Assembly: GCA_963693315.1 (NCBI GenBank)
Contig: OY856186.1
Location: 379,843,269 to 379,907,268, forward strand
Direction of reading: 5' to 3'
Length of the DNA stretch: 64,000 nucleotides
Origin: Diogma glabrata
Taxonomy: Eukaryota; Arthropoda; Insecta; Diptera; Cylindrotomidae
The number at the start of each line of letters is the position of its first letter. Positions within the stretch are counted from its first letter, which is position 1. Below, one piece after another: positions 54,715-64,000 of the stretch. Both the position numbers and the translations under genes were made by a program. The notes under the pieces were generated by a model. It searched no databases, was not told the DNA's origin, and saw only the letters and a program-made list of their open reading frames with translations.

Positions 54715-55240
54715 GTAATGATATGATTTTTGATTTTTTTTGACCTGGAAAATGTTGTACTTGAGCTAGATGATTGGCCCAGAGACAGTAGACATTAAAT
54801 CAAGTGGTAGTTATCTAGATAACTGGCATAACTTGACACTGAAAATATTTAGAATGCTGAAATAAGAGTATACATATATAAAAACATGAGATAACGTCGT
54901 CTATGATTTTTGATTTTTTTGACCTGGAATATGTTGTACTTGAGCTAGATGATTGACCCAGAGACAGTAGACATTAAATCAAGTGGTAGTTAACTAGATA
55001 ACTGGCATAACTTGACACTGAAAATATTTAGAATGCTGAAATAAGAGTATACATATATAAAAACATGAGATAACGTCGTCTATGATTTTTGATTTTTTGA
55101 CCTGGAAAATGTTGTACTTGAGCTAGATGATTGACCCAGAGACAGTAGGCATTAAATCAAGTGGTTGTTAATCAATTAAATTACTCAACTTGACACTGAA
55201 AATATTTAAACTGCTGAAAGAAGAGTGAACACAAAACAAA
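54715..55240 (+). repeat. ~179-bp satellite, three contiguous units
   Basis: Units start near 54720, 54900 and 55080 (GACCTGGAA at 54742, 54921 and 55099). They share TTGTACTTGAGCTAGATGAT, AGAGACAGTAGRCATTAAAT and ACTTGACACTGAAAATATTT. The third unit diverges after about 55150. Confidence 0.92.
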
Positions 55241-55489
55241 TATTTTCCAGTTTCCTTACATACCTAAATCGTGTTAGATGTTTAACCAACTTTTTTTCTT
55301 TGAATTTATGCAATGATACAAGTTTTTTAAGCAGGTTCGTAGCAAAATAAAATTCGATTGAGATTATCTATTGGTTTTCTTTTTTCTATCATATTTCAAA
55401 AGGTGAAAATTAATATTTATTGTTTTAATTGTTGAATGTTATTTTTTTTTTTTTAACATTATATTATTTTTCCTATAAAATATGCATGG

Positions 55490-55960
55490 TTGACCCAGAG
55501 ACAGTAGACAGAAAATTAACTGGTTGTTAACTAGATAACTTACAAAACATTGAAAATATTTAGAATGCTAAAAATAAGATTATACATATTTAAAAACATG
55601 AAGTAACTTTGTTCGTCTTTTTGAAATGGAAAATTTGAGAAGAAGAAGTTTTTTTGTAGGTTTTTCATATATTTTATTTCTTTTACAAGAGACAGTAGAC
55701 ATTAAATCAAGTATTAAATTGTGCATTGCCATTAAATAAGAGCTAGCTTTGGTAATGATGTGATTTTTGATTTTTTTGACCTGGAAAATGTTGTACTTGA
55801 GCTAGATGATTGATCCAGACAGTATAGACATTAAATCAAGTGGTTGTTAATCAATTAAATTACTCAACTTGACATTGAAAATATTTAGAATGCTGAAAGT
55901 CTACATAGATTTAAACCAGTAGTAGTAGTAGTAGTACAGACAGTAGACAGAAAATCAAGC
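55490..55960 (+). repeat. dispersed partial units of the 179-bp satellite
   Basis: Partial units at 55490-55600 and 55730-55890 (GACCTGGAA near 55778) plus isolated GACAGTAGAC motifs near 55690 and 55937. A short (AGT)n lies near 55919. Confidence 0.8.
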
Positions 55961-56099
55961 GGCTTTTAACTATGACAACAAAAAAAATAAGTTGATTCTC
56001 ATTGGATTATGATATTTTGAATTATTGTATGTTACTATGACAACAAAACCTGACAAACCGTTTCATTGGATAATGAAATTTGGAATTATTGTAAAACTA

Positions 56100-57760
56100 T
56101 GACAACAAAATAACAACTATTTCTAATAGTTAATGAAATGGCTAATGAAATTTTGAAAAGGCTGCTTTGATAAAAAATTTTATTCCTACAAATTTAAATA
56201 TTTCGTTTCGTTTCTCTCAAATTTTTATCTTTTTGTTTAACAAAAAATTATATTTTATGCTTAATTTTGGTTTAACACACAATTTACAAAATAATTTTTA
56301 TTGATTTATTTGATTGGTAATTTGTTTTGAGGGTTAATTAGTTTATTTTAATACATTTCAAAACACTCCTCTATTAGGAAATTGGTTTTTATTACCTAAA
56401 TTAGATATATAAGAAAATTCGAAAACTTAAATTTAGAGATACATAATTAATGCATATGTGCAGTGAAAAGTTACTTGAATTAAATTTATTCATTTTAAAC
56501 TTAAAAAACCATTAATTTTCGTTAAAACTGATCTTAATTTAATTTTTAAAAAAATTTACGAGTTATTTATTTTTTTATTTATTATATTTCTGTTTAATAT
56601 ACATTTTATTTATAATGTATTTAAATTAAAAGAGATTCTTTTTTATTTATTTGTGAATTTCTTTTATTTCTGTGTTCAAAGACTCATTGTAAATTTTTGT
56701 CGCTTTTTCTATTTAATGTTAAACCCTGCACAATTGGTGTTTTAAGTATCTTTTATTTCTGTATTCCTTAATTTTTAAGGTTTCTTTGAACGAATTTTTT
56801 CTTAAAATTCGTTTAAGTTATAAAATTTTTTCGTTTCAATATCTTTGATAACACATAATCTGCAATTTAAGTTTGTAAACAAAAAGAAAATGTTAAATCT
56901 TTAAATGAAAGTATATAGTTTGTATTTGTTTCTAGAGGAAATGAATAAAACAAAAAACAAAGTTTTTTATTTGAATCAAATAACTTGATTTCGATTATTT
57001 CAAATAAATTTATTTTGAATTTTATCTGTTACTTAAATTAACGTCCATGCATTTGTGGTTTTATTTTAATTTTTCAAAATATTATATGAATTTAGTTTTG
57101 ATAATGATATTTTTAGTTTAATCTAATTTTTTATTTCGTATATCTCAAATAAATTTATTTTGAGTTTTTTCTTTTGTATATCAAAATAAACTATATTTTA
57201 TTTGGGTTTAACACATGTAAGAAAAGAAATAAAAAATATTTCTTGCAGAATTTTCATTGATTTATTTGATTGGAAATTTGTAAACAAAAATAGATATCCT
57301 GTTTTAATGATTTTCGTTAAAAACTGATCTAGAATTATTTTGTTAAAAAACTATATTATCAATATGGACTTAAAACTATACTAAATTATAACTATTAAAA
57401 CTGTAATATCTTGTTTCCTTATTACTACATAATAAGATTGTTATATTTTTATTTCGATAATTTAAAATAAACTTATTTTGAGTTTTTTAACAAAAAAAAA
57501 CAATTATATTTTATGTAAAGTTTTATAGGAACATTGAATCCTTTTTTCAAGTTTTGTCAAAGACTCATTGTAAGTTTTGTCGCTTTTTTATTTAATGTTA
57601 AATCCTGCATAATTGGTGTTTTAAGTATCTTTTATTTCTGTGTTCCTTAATTTTTTAAGGTTACTTTTGAACGAATTTCTTCTTAAAATTCGTTTAAGTT
57701 GTAAAATTTCTTCGTTTCAATATCTTTGCTAACACATAATTTGCATTTAAGAAAAAAAAA
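56100..57760 (+). repeat. ancient tandem duplication of ~0.87-0.95 kb
   Basis: 56681-56876 and 57545-57752 are clear diverged copies (AAGACTCATTGTAA, TTGGTGTTTTAAGTATCTTT, AAAATTCGTTTAAGTT). Weaker pairs upstream (GATTTATTTGATTGG near 56302 and 57258) suggest that the duplicated unit includes the intervening sequence. There is no LTR signature. Confidence 0.65.
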
Positions 57761-60043
57761 ATACAAATATTTTTGAAGAATTTTTAACTTTTGAAGAAGC
57801 CTTAACAGGCTGATTCTGACATACCCTCACAGATGTAAAAAATAGTCATAGCAAAGACTTTTCTCTTAGCTAAGACTAAAACCTCTTAAATGCGATTCTG
57901 TATGTAGTCACAACTGTGAGATGTCAAAAAAAAACCTCTTAACTTAAGACCATCAAACATGGTCATCTTAAGCATCATAATTTAACGTTTTCAGATTTTT
58001 TTACTTGGATTCTTGATGAAAATTATATTAATAAAGGATAAAATATTAATCATGAATTATTTATGTAATTATTATAAAATTTATAATAATTACTAGTGAT
58101 GGGAACAATCGAATGATTTCAACAATCGAATAAATAGTAGTCGACATGTTGTAACAATCGAATAATTATTCGAAGTGTTTTTTGTCGTCAACAAAGTAGA
58201 ACACACCACCCCTAGGGTCACAAAACTAAAAAACTCGTTGGATTTTGGCCACTTCATTTTTCTATTTAAAAAAAAAACTTAATAATAAAAAAATTATGTT
58301 TCTATTAGGTAAGGATGAATATGTCTATATGCGTATTTTCAGTATTGAGTTAAACGATCTAGCTACATTTTTTAAAAATTAATATCACATGGGTTTTCAG
58401 TATTTTATTCTAACTTGTTTGGTTAGCACTTTCAAAGTTTAAGTGTAATGGATGAGGCCATTTTATCAGTCCCCAATGGAGTAACACTAGACAATTTTAA
58501 ATTTAGAGTTTTAAGAACTCAGAAGTATAGCTAAAAATACTATCTGCTGGTTCATTGGCACTTTGTAAAAATCAATAAACTTATGTTGTAAGCCAGTTAC
58601 TCATAAAAAGTACTGTATTGTAATAAAACAAGTTTGGCTACTTTTGCTTGACGAATCAATCATTACATTAGTGAAAACAACAAATTTTGATCTTTATTGC
58701 CACTATGATGTCTTCCAATATTTTAGGACCCAAAACATTCTCAACTTTGCTTCCGCCTTCGTTCTAACAGTCTAGAAGATGGCCTAAGTGAGAATCCAGA
58801 AGATGGCCTAACAAGGTAAATATACATAAAGTAAGAGTAAAATTATAAAAAAACTTTGACTTACTTTATTTTTTCCATTAAACTTATTAAATCAGTTATC
58901 TGCGTAAAGTAACAACAGATTAACATTATGTGATTTGTCCATTTTATTCATTTGAAAAACATTTATATTGAATATGTACTTGTTTACAGTGAAGACCTTG
59001 CATGCTTATCTATTCGTAAACTAATCAGCAGTTAATTCGTGTAAAATTACTTTAATCACAAATGGCTATAATTAATCTTTTGGTACAGTGGTAAGGGTAT
59101 CCTATCTTAAACCTATAAATCCTACAATCGTTAAGATAAAATTTCATAAAACAATATTTCAAAAAAATCTTCAGCAAACACTTTGAGTTTCACACTTTAA
59201 TGTCTTGATACCTGTTACATCTTAAGTTAATTAAATCAACAGTCATAACTCAACAATAATCAAACTACGCAAAACCAATATATTCAACAGACAAGTTTGT
59301 TTAATTTCTCCTACTTAATGAAATCCCAAAATGTTAAGATTTAACAATAAACTAAAAATTCTAATTAAAATCCTCGTTTTAATTCCGAATAATATTTTTG
59401 TCAAAATCAATAAATCCAATTTTTTCAATAACAAAAAAATTAATTTATTTACAACGGAAAAATATATTTAAACATAAATAAACAACGGATATATAAAATT
59501 CTTCTATTCCTTTTCCAAAAGTAATTCATTCACTACCAAGAAAAAATTCATATTTAAATATAAATAAACAACGCGCATACATATACTTTTACAAATTTAC
59601 AATAGTCATTAAATTATTTTACTCCTTTATCTCAAAAAACGAAACAAAATGTTTTACTATAATCTATTTATGACAAATTGAAGTATCCTCAAAAACAAAA
59701 CACAAAATAAAATTTTTCTTCAAATACTTTTTCATTGATGTAATATTTTTTTTTAACTACTAACTTGAGAAATCGTCATTATTTACTCGAATGCCCCAAT
59801 GAGAAGTAATTTTTCTCAAGCTAGGTCAATAATAATAACAAAACATTACCTAGGTTAATAATGACAAATTTTCCTTTATTTTTAATTGAAATGAACAAAA
59901 AAACACAAACAAATAATAATTGCATTCCTTTAATTCGTTTTATTTGTATGAAACTAAACTTCCAGGCTACTTGATATATTAAGATAATATCAAAATCTAA
60001 TCAAAGCAAATCTGATAATTAGTGCTAGTAGTTAAAAAAATTC

Positions 60044-60163
60044 TATATATACCTCGGTTGAGAAGACTAATATAGACCTCGAACATTATATCCCTCGGCG
60101 CTACGCGCCTCAGGATCTAAAAGTTCTCGGTCAATAATAGCTTACTTCTCAACCTTGTTATAT
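60044..60163. repeat. ~120-bp hairpin with GC-rich centre
   Basis: TATATACCTCGGTTGAGAAG on the left pairs with CTTCTCAACCTTGTTATATA on the right. The centre is CCTCGGCGCTACGCGCCTCAGG-like, itself a palindrome, so it resembles the 25.2-kb hairpin in layout. Confidence 0.65.
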
Positions 60164-60724
60164 AATGTACTATTATTTCATTGTTATTGTACTACTATAC
60201 ATATAAATATATAAAGTCGATGTTTTAACAACTCGTTTTTAGGACCTAGATTGTTATTTAATTAATTGTAGAATCACTAATTTCCAAATGAATGATAAAC
60301 AAAACAAAACTACCAATTACCTACGCCTATTATAAAAAATAATGTAAAATTATCATCCCTTGATATTATTAGGATATTATTGTTCTATTTATAATTTTTC
60401 CAAATAATAACTCACATCAAATACCAATTTTTTCAGCAAAATAGTTTTTTGTAGGGATTAAAAGACAAAGATACACAAACAAATATTTATCAATAATATA
60501 TATAAAATAATTCTTCAATTATTCCTTTTAAATTTTGATAAAATATTAAATAACTATAGCTCAAAGCTTTTTAGATTTTTCATTGTATACTTGAAGTATT
60601 TTCAGAAACATTTTGCAAATAATTTTTTAAATCAAGAAAAGAAAACTACCTACAGGGCCTAGTTCAACTATTTTTCAACCTATCGATAACTATTTATTCG
60701 ATTGTTCCATTCAATTACTAATAA

Positions 60725-61072
60725 AAAAATAGTTATTCAAATAAAAACACTTCGAATAAAAAAACCTTTCGAATAAAAAAACTAGTAGTAAAAACACTTC
60801 GGAAAATAACACTTCGAATAAAAAAACCTTTCGAATAACAAAAATAGAAGTAAAAACACTCCGAATAAAAAAAACACTTCGAATAAAAAAACCTTTCGAA
60901 TAACAAAAATAGTAGTACAAACACTTCGAATAAAAAAATTAGTAATGAAAACACTTCGAATAAAAAAACTAGTAATGAAAACACTTCGAATAAAAAAACT
61001 AGTAATGAAAACACTTCGAATAAAAAAACTAGTAATGAAAACACTTCGAATAAAAAAACTAGTAACTATTTT
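60725..61072 (+). repeat. ~30-bp minisatellite in the hAT right arm
   Basis: Units CTTCGAATAAAAAAACTAGT plus AATGAAAACA. The last four or five (60945-61065) are identical at a 30-base period, and earlier units vary. CGAATAA also occurs in the terminal repeats of the element. Frames through it (repeated Phe-Leu-Phe-Glu) are artefacts. Confidence 0.92.
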
Positions 61073-61192
61073 TATTCGAATGAATTTTTTATTCGGTGTC
61101 TGTTATGAACAATCGAATAATTCGAAATGTTTCAACAATCGAATAATTCGATTGTTTTTATTCGATTGTTCCCATTAATAATAATTACCTAT

Positions 61193-61356
61193 TTCATTTT
61201 GGATTTTTGAGATCAATTAAACTCAAGTAAGTAAAGAAGTAATTGGAATATTTTCAATTCAAAGTTATGGTTTGAAGTTTTCTCAGAAAAAAACTACAAT
61301 TCACATTTTACGTGTTTCGGATCGGATCCGAACCTACCCTCGTCAGTGCCCGGCTC
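61193..61356 (-). mobile_element. tRNA-derived SINE, copy 3 (5'-truncated head)
   Basis: Body and tail match copy 1, and it extends through the B-box to GAGCCGGGCACTGACG (read on -). A duplication AATTACCTAT flanks it (61183-61192, 61357-61366). Confidence 0.87.
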
Positions 61357-62000
61357 AATTACCTATATTTTATTTTGTATCAAAATTTTAAAACAAAGCA
61401 TATATTGATAATGATTTTAAATAAAATGGCGATTGAAGATTTTATATTTGCAATATCAAAGTTTGACGACTCATGTTGTTTTATTTGTGCAAATTTTATA
61501 TAAACTTTAAGCAAAAACATAATCATTCTTTTTGAACAAATTTATTCTAAAATAAATATAATTAATCAATATATAGTATAATTTTATATTAATTCCATAT
61601 AAATTATTATAAAATAAAATACATTTCAAGATTGATATTCAATAAAATGGCGGTTGAAAATTTTCAAAAACGAAAATTATTAATATCTTAAAATATTTTC
61701 CAAAACATAAACTTGATTTTTACAATTAACTATTATATATAATATTGCCATAATTATTAATAACAGTTTATCTGGTATTTTAATTTGTATTTAAATTGTT
61801 TAGGAAGAAAATATGACATTTTATAATAACTTTGTTTACAAAAATAGCCGTTTGAAAGTTCTCCAAAAATATTTGTAGAATTATTATGAGGTTTTTTATG
61901 ACTACGTTCACAGAATCGCAATTAAGATATTCCTCTTAAAAAAATTGTCATAACAAAAATAATCATAGTTAAGACCTCATAACTCAGAATCAGCCTGTTA

Positions 62001-62500
62001 TATTAAAATAATTGTGTAAACACAAAATATTTATTTACTTTACGCACAATTTATGTTTAATTTATAAAATTCACCTGATAATCACAAAAACAAATTATCC
62101 ACAAATAGTAATATCAAAAAATGGCGTCAAGTTTGTTATTGTTTTATAGGTGCGTGTTTGTATTAGTTTTTGCTGGAAGACGAGTTTATCAAAAATCTCA
62201 AATTCATAAAATTGATTTACATCAGAAAAACAAACAAAATCTCTATTTTGAATTAATATTAATATGAAATGCAATTGTTCATAGCATAGATACACAAAAC
62301 AGATTTTTTTTCGTTTTTCTTTTATACAAAGAACAAAGTTAATAAAAAGAATAAAAACTTATGAGGGGAAAGTTAATATATTCTTTATTACAAATTTGGA
62401 AATTTTTTCGATGTAACAAGTATTTATCTGATATACCTTATTTTCATAAAACAATTATGAATGAAAAATTGAAAGATATTTTATTTTTCATTTTAAATTA
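62001..62500. other. no recognised feature
   Basis: AT-rich filler. Confidence 0.4.
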
Positions 62501-62529
62501 TGTTATGTGGTGATAATTTTAACCAAATA

Positions 62530-62743
62530 AACATAAACTGTTGCAAAATTATCTACATAGATCAAGTAGTTTCGGTTAATATGTATATTTAATTTGTAAT
62601 ATAAAATTTGTTTGATAATTCTGTTTGTCATTCGTGTTTTTATTTAAACTATCCGATGAATCCGATTCTACTTCTACACAAAACTGTCTGATCCCGAAAT
62701 CTACCTTTTTCTAGCGGATATATCTTCCGCTGGAGTTATTTGT
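62530..62743 (+). mobile_element. HINE-like element, copy D (3' end only)
   Basis: AAATCTACCT (62696-62705) is followed by the palindrome AGCGGA...TCCGCT (62713-62732), and the preceding CTGTCTGATCCCG matches copies A and C. Upstream similarity to copy C fades near 62530. Confidence 0.6.
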
Positions 62744-62744
62744 T

Positions 62745-63590
62745 TGATTGTGATTTCGGGGTTTTGAAACCAGTTGACCAAGAAAAAGAAATGAACACAG
62801 CAATCTATCTATCTTTACAACTTTATTGCTAATTCTTCATGCAAAATATTTAAAACGTTTGAAAATTAAGTACAATAGATTAGTTTAGACTTTAGATCGA
62901 ACATTATTTGAATAGGCTCATTTGGAACAATTTTGTTAGTCCCTTAACTCGAATCTGTCATTTTCATTCATCAGTATAGCCGAAAAATTTGTTTTAATTC
63001 TGATTATTTTAATTAAATAAAACTTTGGAATCTATTTTGAAATGCAAAAAAAAAAAACCAAGGTGAAATTTCTACTTTTCAATTCAACTTGAATTATATG
63101 TGGGTAAATTTTCATTTTACTATCGTTTGTTATTGCTTTTATCTGAGGAGAAAGTAATTTGAATGAAAATATAAAAGACCTTTCTGAAATTTTTATTTGT
63201 TACTATTTTCTTGAGTTTAAAAGAATAATGTGAAAAAAGTTAATGTGAAGTTAATAAAAAGTAACTATAGTGATTTATTTCGATTGAAATATTTAAAAAA
63301 ATTTATTTCATGCCTGAAATATTCAAAAATGTAAGTTTTACAATTTGATTTAGTTTTCTTTTCATATTCTGAATTTTATATTTGAGAATACCGACATACG
63401 AAAACTGTGTTAATTATATTATTTTAATTGCAATATGAAGAACCAATTTAATTGGAGAGGAAGAATTATTTACATGAATTGAACACAATATTTTGTTGTT
63501 CGCTTCTAAAGTAATATTTTTGAAAAATTAAACATTTAAAGATTTTTTGTTTGCACATTACGAATAAAATAAATCAATTTCAACAAAAAT
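62745..63590. other. no recognised feature
   Basis: AT-rich filler. Confidence 0.4.
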
Positions 63591-63639
63591 TACAGTATAC
63601 ATAAACTAAAGTTATTTAAAACATCTAATATGCACAAAT

Positions 63640-64000
63640 TAAATAAAAATTTTTTTGCAATAATTGTAGAATTTTGAAAAAAAAGGTTTGATTTTGTAAT
63701 AATTTTTGAAATACTTTGTATTTCGTTCTGATTTCGTAATATTTTATCGAAAGGCTTATTGGATAGGTTTTTTGATTGTATCATTTTTTCACCAAATTAT
63801 AATAATTTATGATCTGTTATAATTTTTCCGGCAACGTATTAATGTTTCGTGTTAGTTTTTAAAAAAAATTCAAAACAGAGAAAATTTTGATTTGTTATAT
63901 ATGTATTTTCTCGTGAAAAAAATTTCAATCTTTGATTTTGAATCAATTTTTGGAATATTTTTATAATTTTGAAAAATTTTATATTTTGATCTGATTTCGT
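63640..64000 (-). mobile_element. internal part of a second M2-family element, running off the window
   Basis: On -, AAAACTAACACGAAACATTA, TTGCCGGAAAAATTATAACA and GATCATAAATTA (63803-63865 on +) match 16305-16365 of M2. ATTCCAAAAATTGATT and CAAAATCAAAGATTGAAA (63925-63960) also recur there, in a different order. Confidence 0.65.

Larger units (their letters stand above)
58094..61180. mobile_element. 3.1-kb non-autonomous hAT element
   Basis: An exact 8-bp duplication ATAATTAC flanks it (58086-58093, 61181-61188). Ends TAGTGATGGGAACAATCGAA and TATTAATGGGAACAATCGAA match closely, and both subterminal regions repeat CAATCGAATAA. No transposase motif is visible in the interior, which is AT-rich and contains a 30-bp minisatellite near the right end and a small hairpin near 60100. 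Confidence 0.9.
57805..61998. mobile_element. TA-flanked inverted-repeat element hosting a hAT and a SINE
   Basis: Ends ACAGGCTGATTCTGA (57805-57819) and its complement (61984-61998) are flanked by TA (57803-57804, 61999-62000). Matching inner blocks (TGCGATTCTGT, GTAGTCA, AAGACCTC-like) show terminal repeats of about 150 bases. Most of the interval is later insertions; the element's own sequence is 57805-58093 plus 61189 onward, minus the SINE. No transposase seen. Confidence 0.8.

Noticed and set aside
56681..57752. LTR retrotransposon flanked by the two ~200-bp direct repeats
   Set aside because: No TG...CA ends, primer-binding site, polypurine tract or pol sequence; weaker duplication upstream points to an old tandem duplication.
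60711..61178. Leu/Phe-rich frames on - (repeated FLFEVFSLLV) and a KTLRIKKLVM repeat on +
   Set aside because: Produced by the 30-bp minisatellite in the hAT element.

Overview
The window looks like eukaryotic, strongly AT-rich, intergenic DNA from an arthropod, most likely an insect. The retroelement remnants are of types common in insects: jockey-like, RTE-like and R1/jockey-tail LINEs, hAT and pogo-type DNA transposons, tRNA-derived SINEs, and a family with the layout of Helentron-associated (HINE/DINE-1-like) elements. I find no host gene, no intact transposon ORF, no rRNA, no convincing functional tRNA and no prokaryotic feature. One 200-N assembly gap lies at 51871-52070.

Layout. 1-4040: two decayed LINEs joined tail to tail, one on + (1-327) and a jockey-like one on - with gag, endonuclease and RT. 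4040-6800: AT-rich filler, a tRNA-like segment and a degenerate minisatellite. 6829-10040: a hAT copy with an 8-bp target duplication and a transposase remnant, interrupted by HINE-like copy A. 10395-11480: a LINE RT remnant on -. 12415-17543: HINE-like copy A', inverted relative to A, with two TA-flanked inverted-repeat transposons inside its (TA)n tract. 18264: a 109-bp near-perfect palindrome. 19111-20154: a 1-kb hexanucleotide array. 24.2-27.5 kb: hairpins, HINE copy B, a degenerate minisatellite and a pogo-type element carrying a LINE tail. 29.2-34.4 kb: a minisatellite, then an RTE-like LINE split by a terminal-inverted-repeat element that itself carries a hAT MITE. 35.1-38.5 kb: a foldback element and a hAT transposase remnant split by a LINE. 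39.2-42.7 kb: SINE copies and a LINE RT cut off by HINE copy C, which carries an internal ~325-bp tandem array. 43.0-43.5 kb: a hairpin and a cluster of CAGGCTG motifs. 47.1-48.5 kb: a gag zinc knuckle, a minisatellite, and a 254-bp palindrome with a hammerhead-ribozyme-like core on each strand. 52.4-53.8 kb: LINE remnants on both strands. 54.7-55.9 kb: a ~179-bp satellite. 57805-61998: a three-layer nest (TA-flanked inverted-repeat element, hAT, SINE). 62-64 kb: HINE copy D and part of a second copy of the 15.4-kb MITE family.

The elements mostly relate to each other as hosts and guests. (TA)n tracts in HINE copies were used as landing sites by inverted-repeat elements. Several LINE and hAT reading frames can be followed across the insertion that broke them, which gives a relative order of events. 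The most unusual structure is the ribozyme-bearing palindrome at 48075-48328. All family calls come from reading motifs, ends and target duplications by eye; no database search was run.
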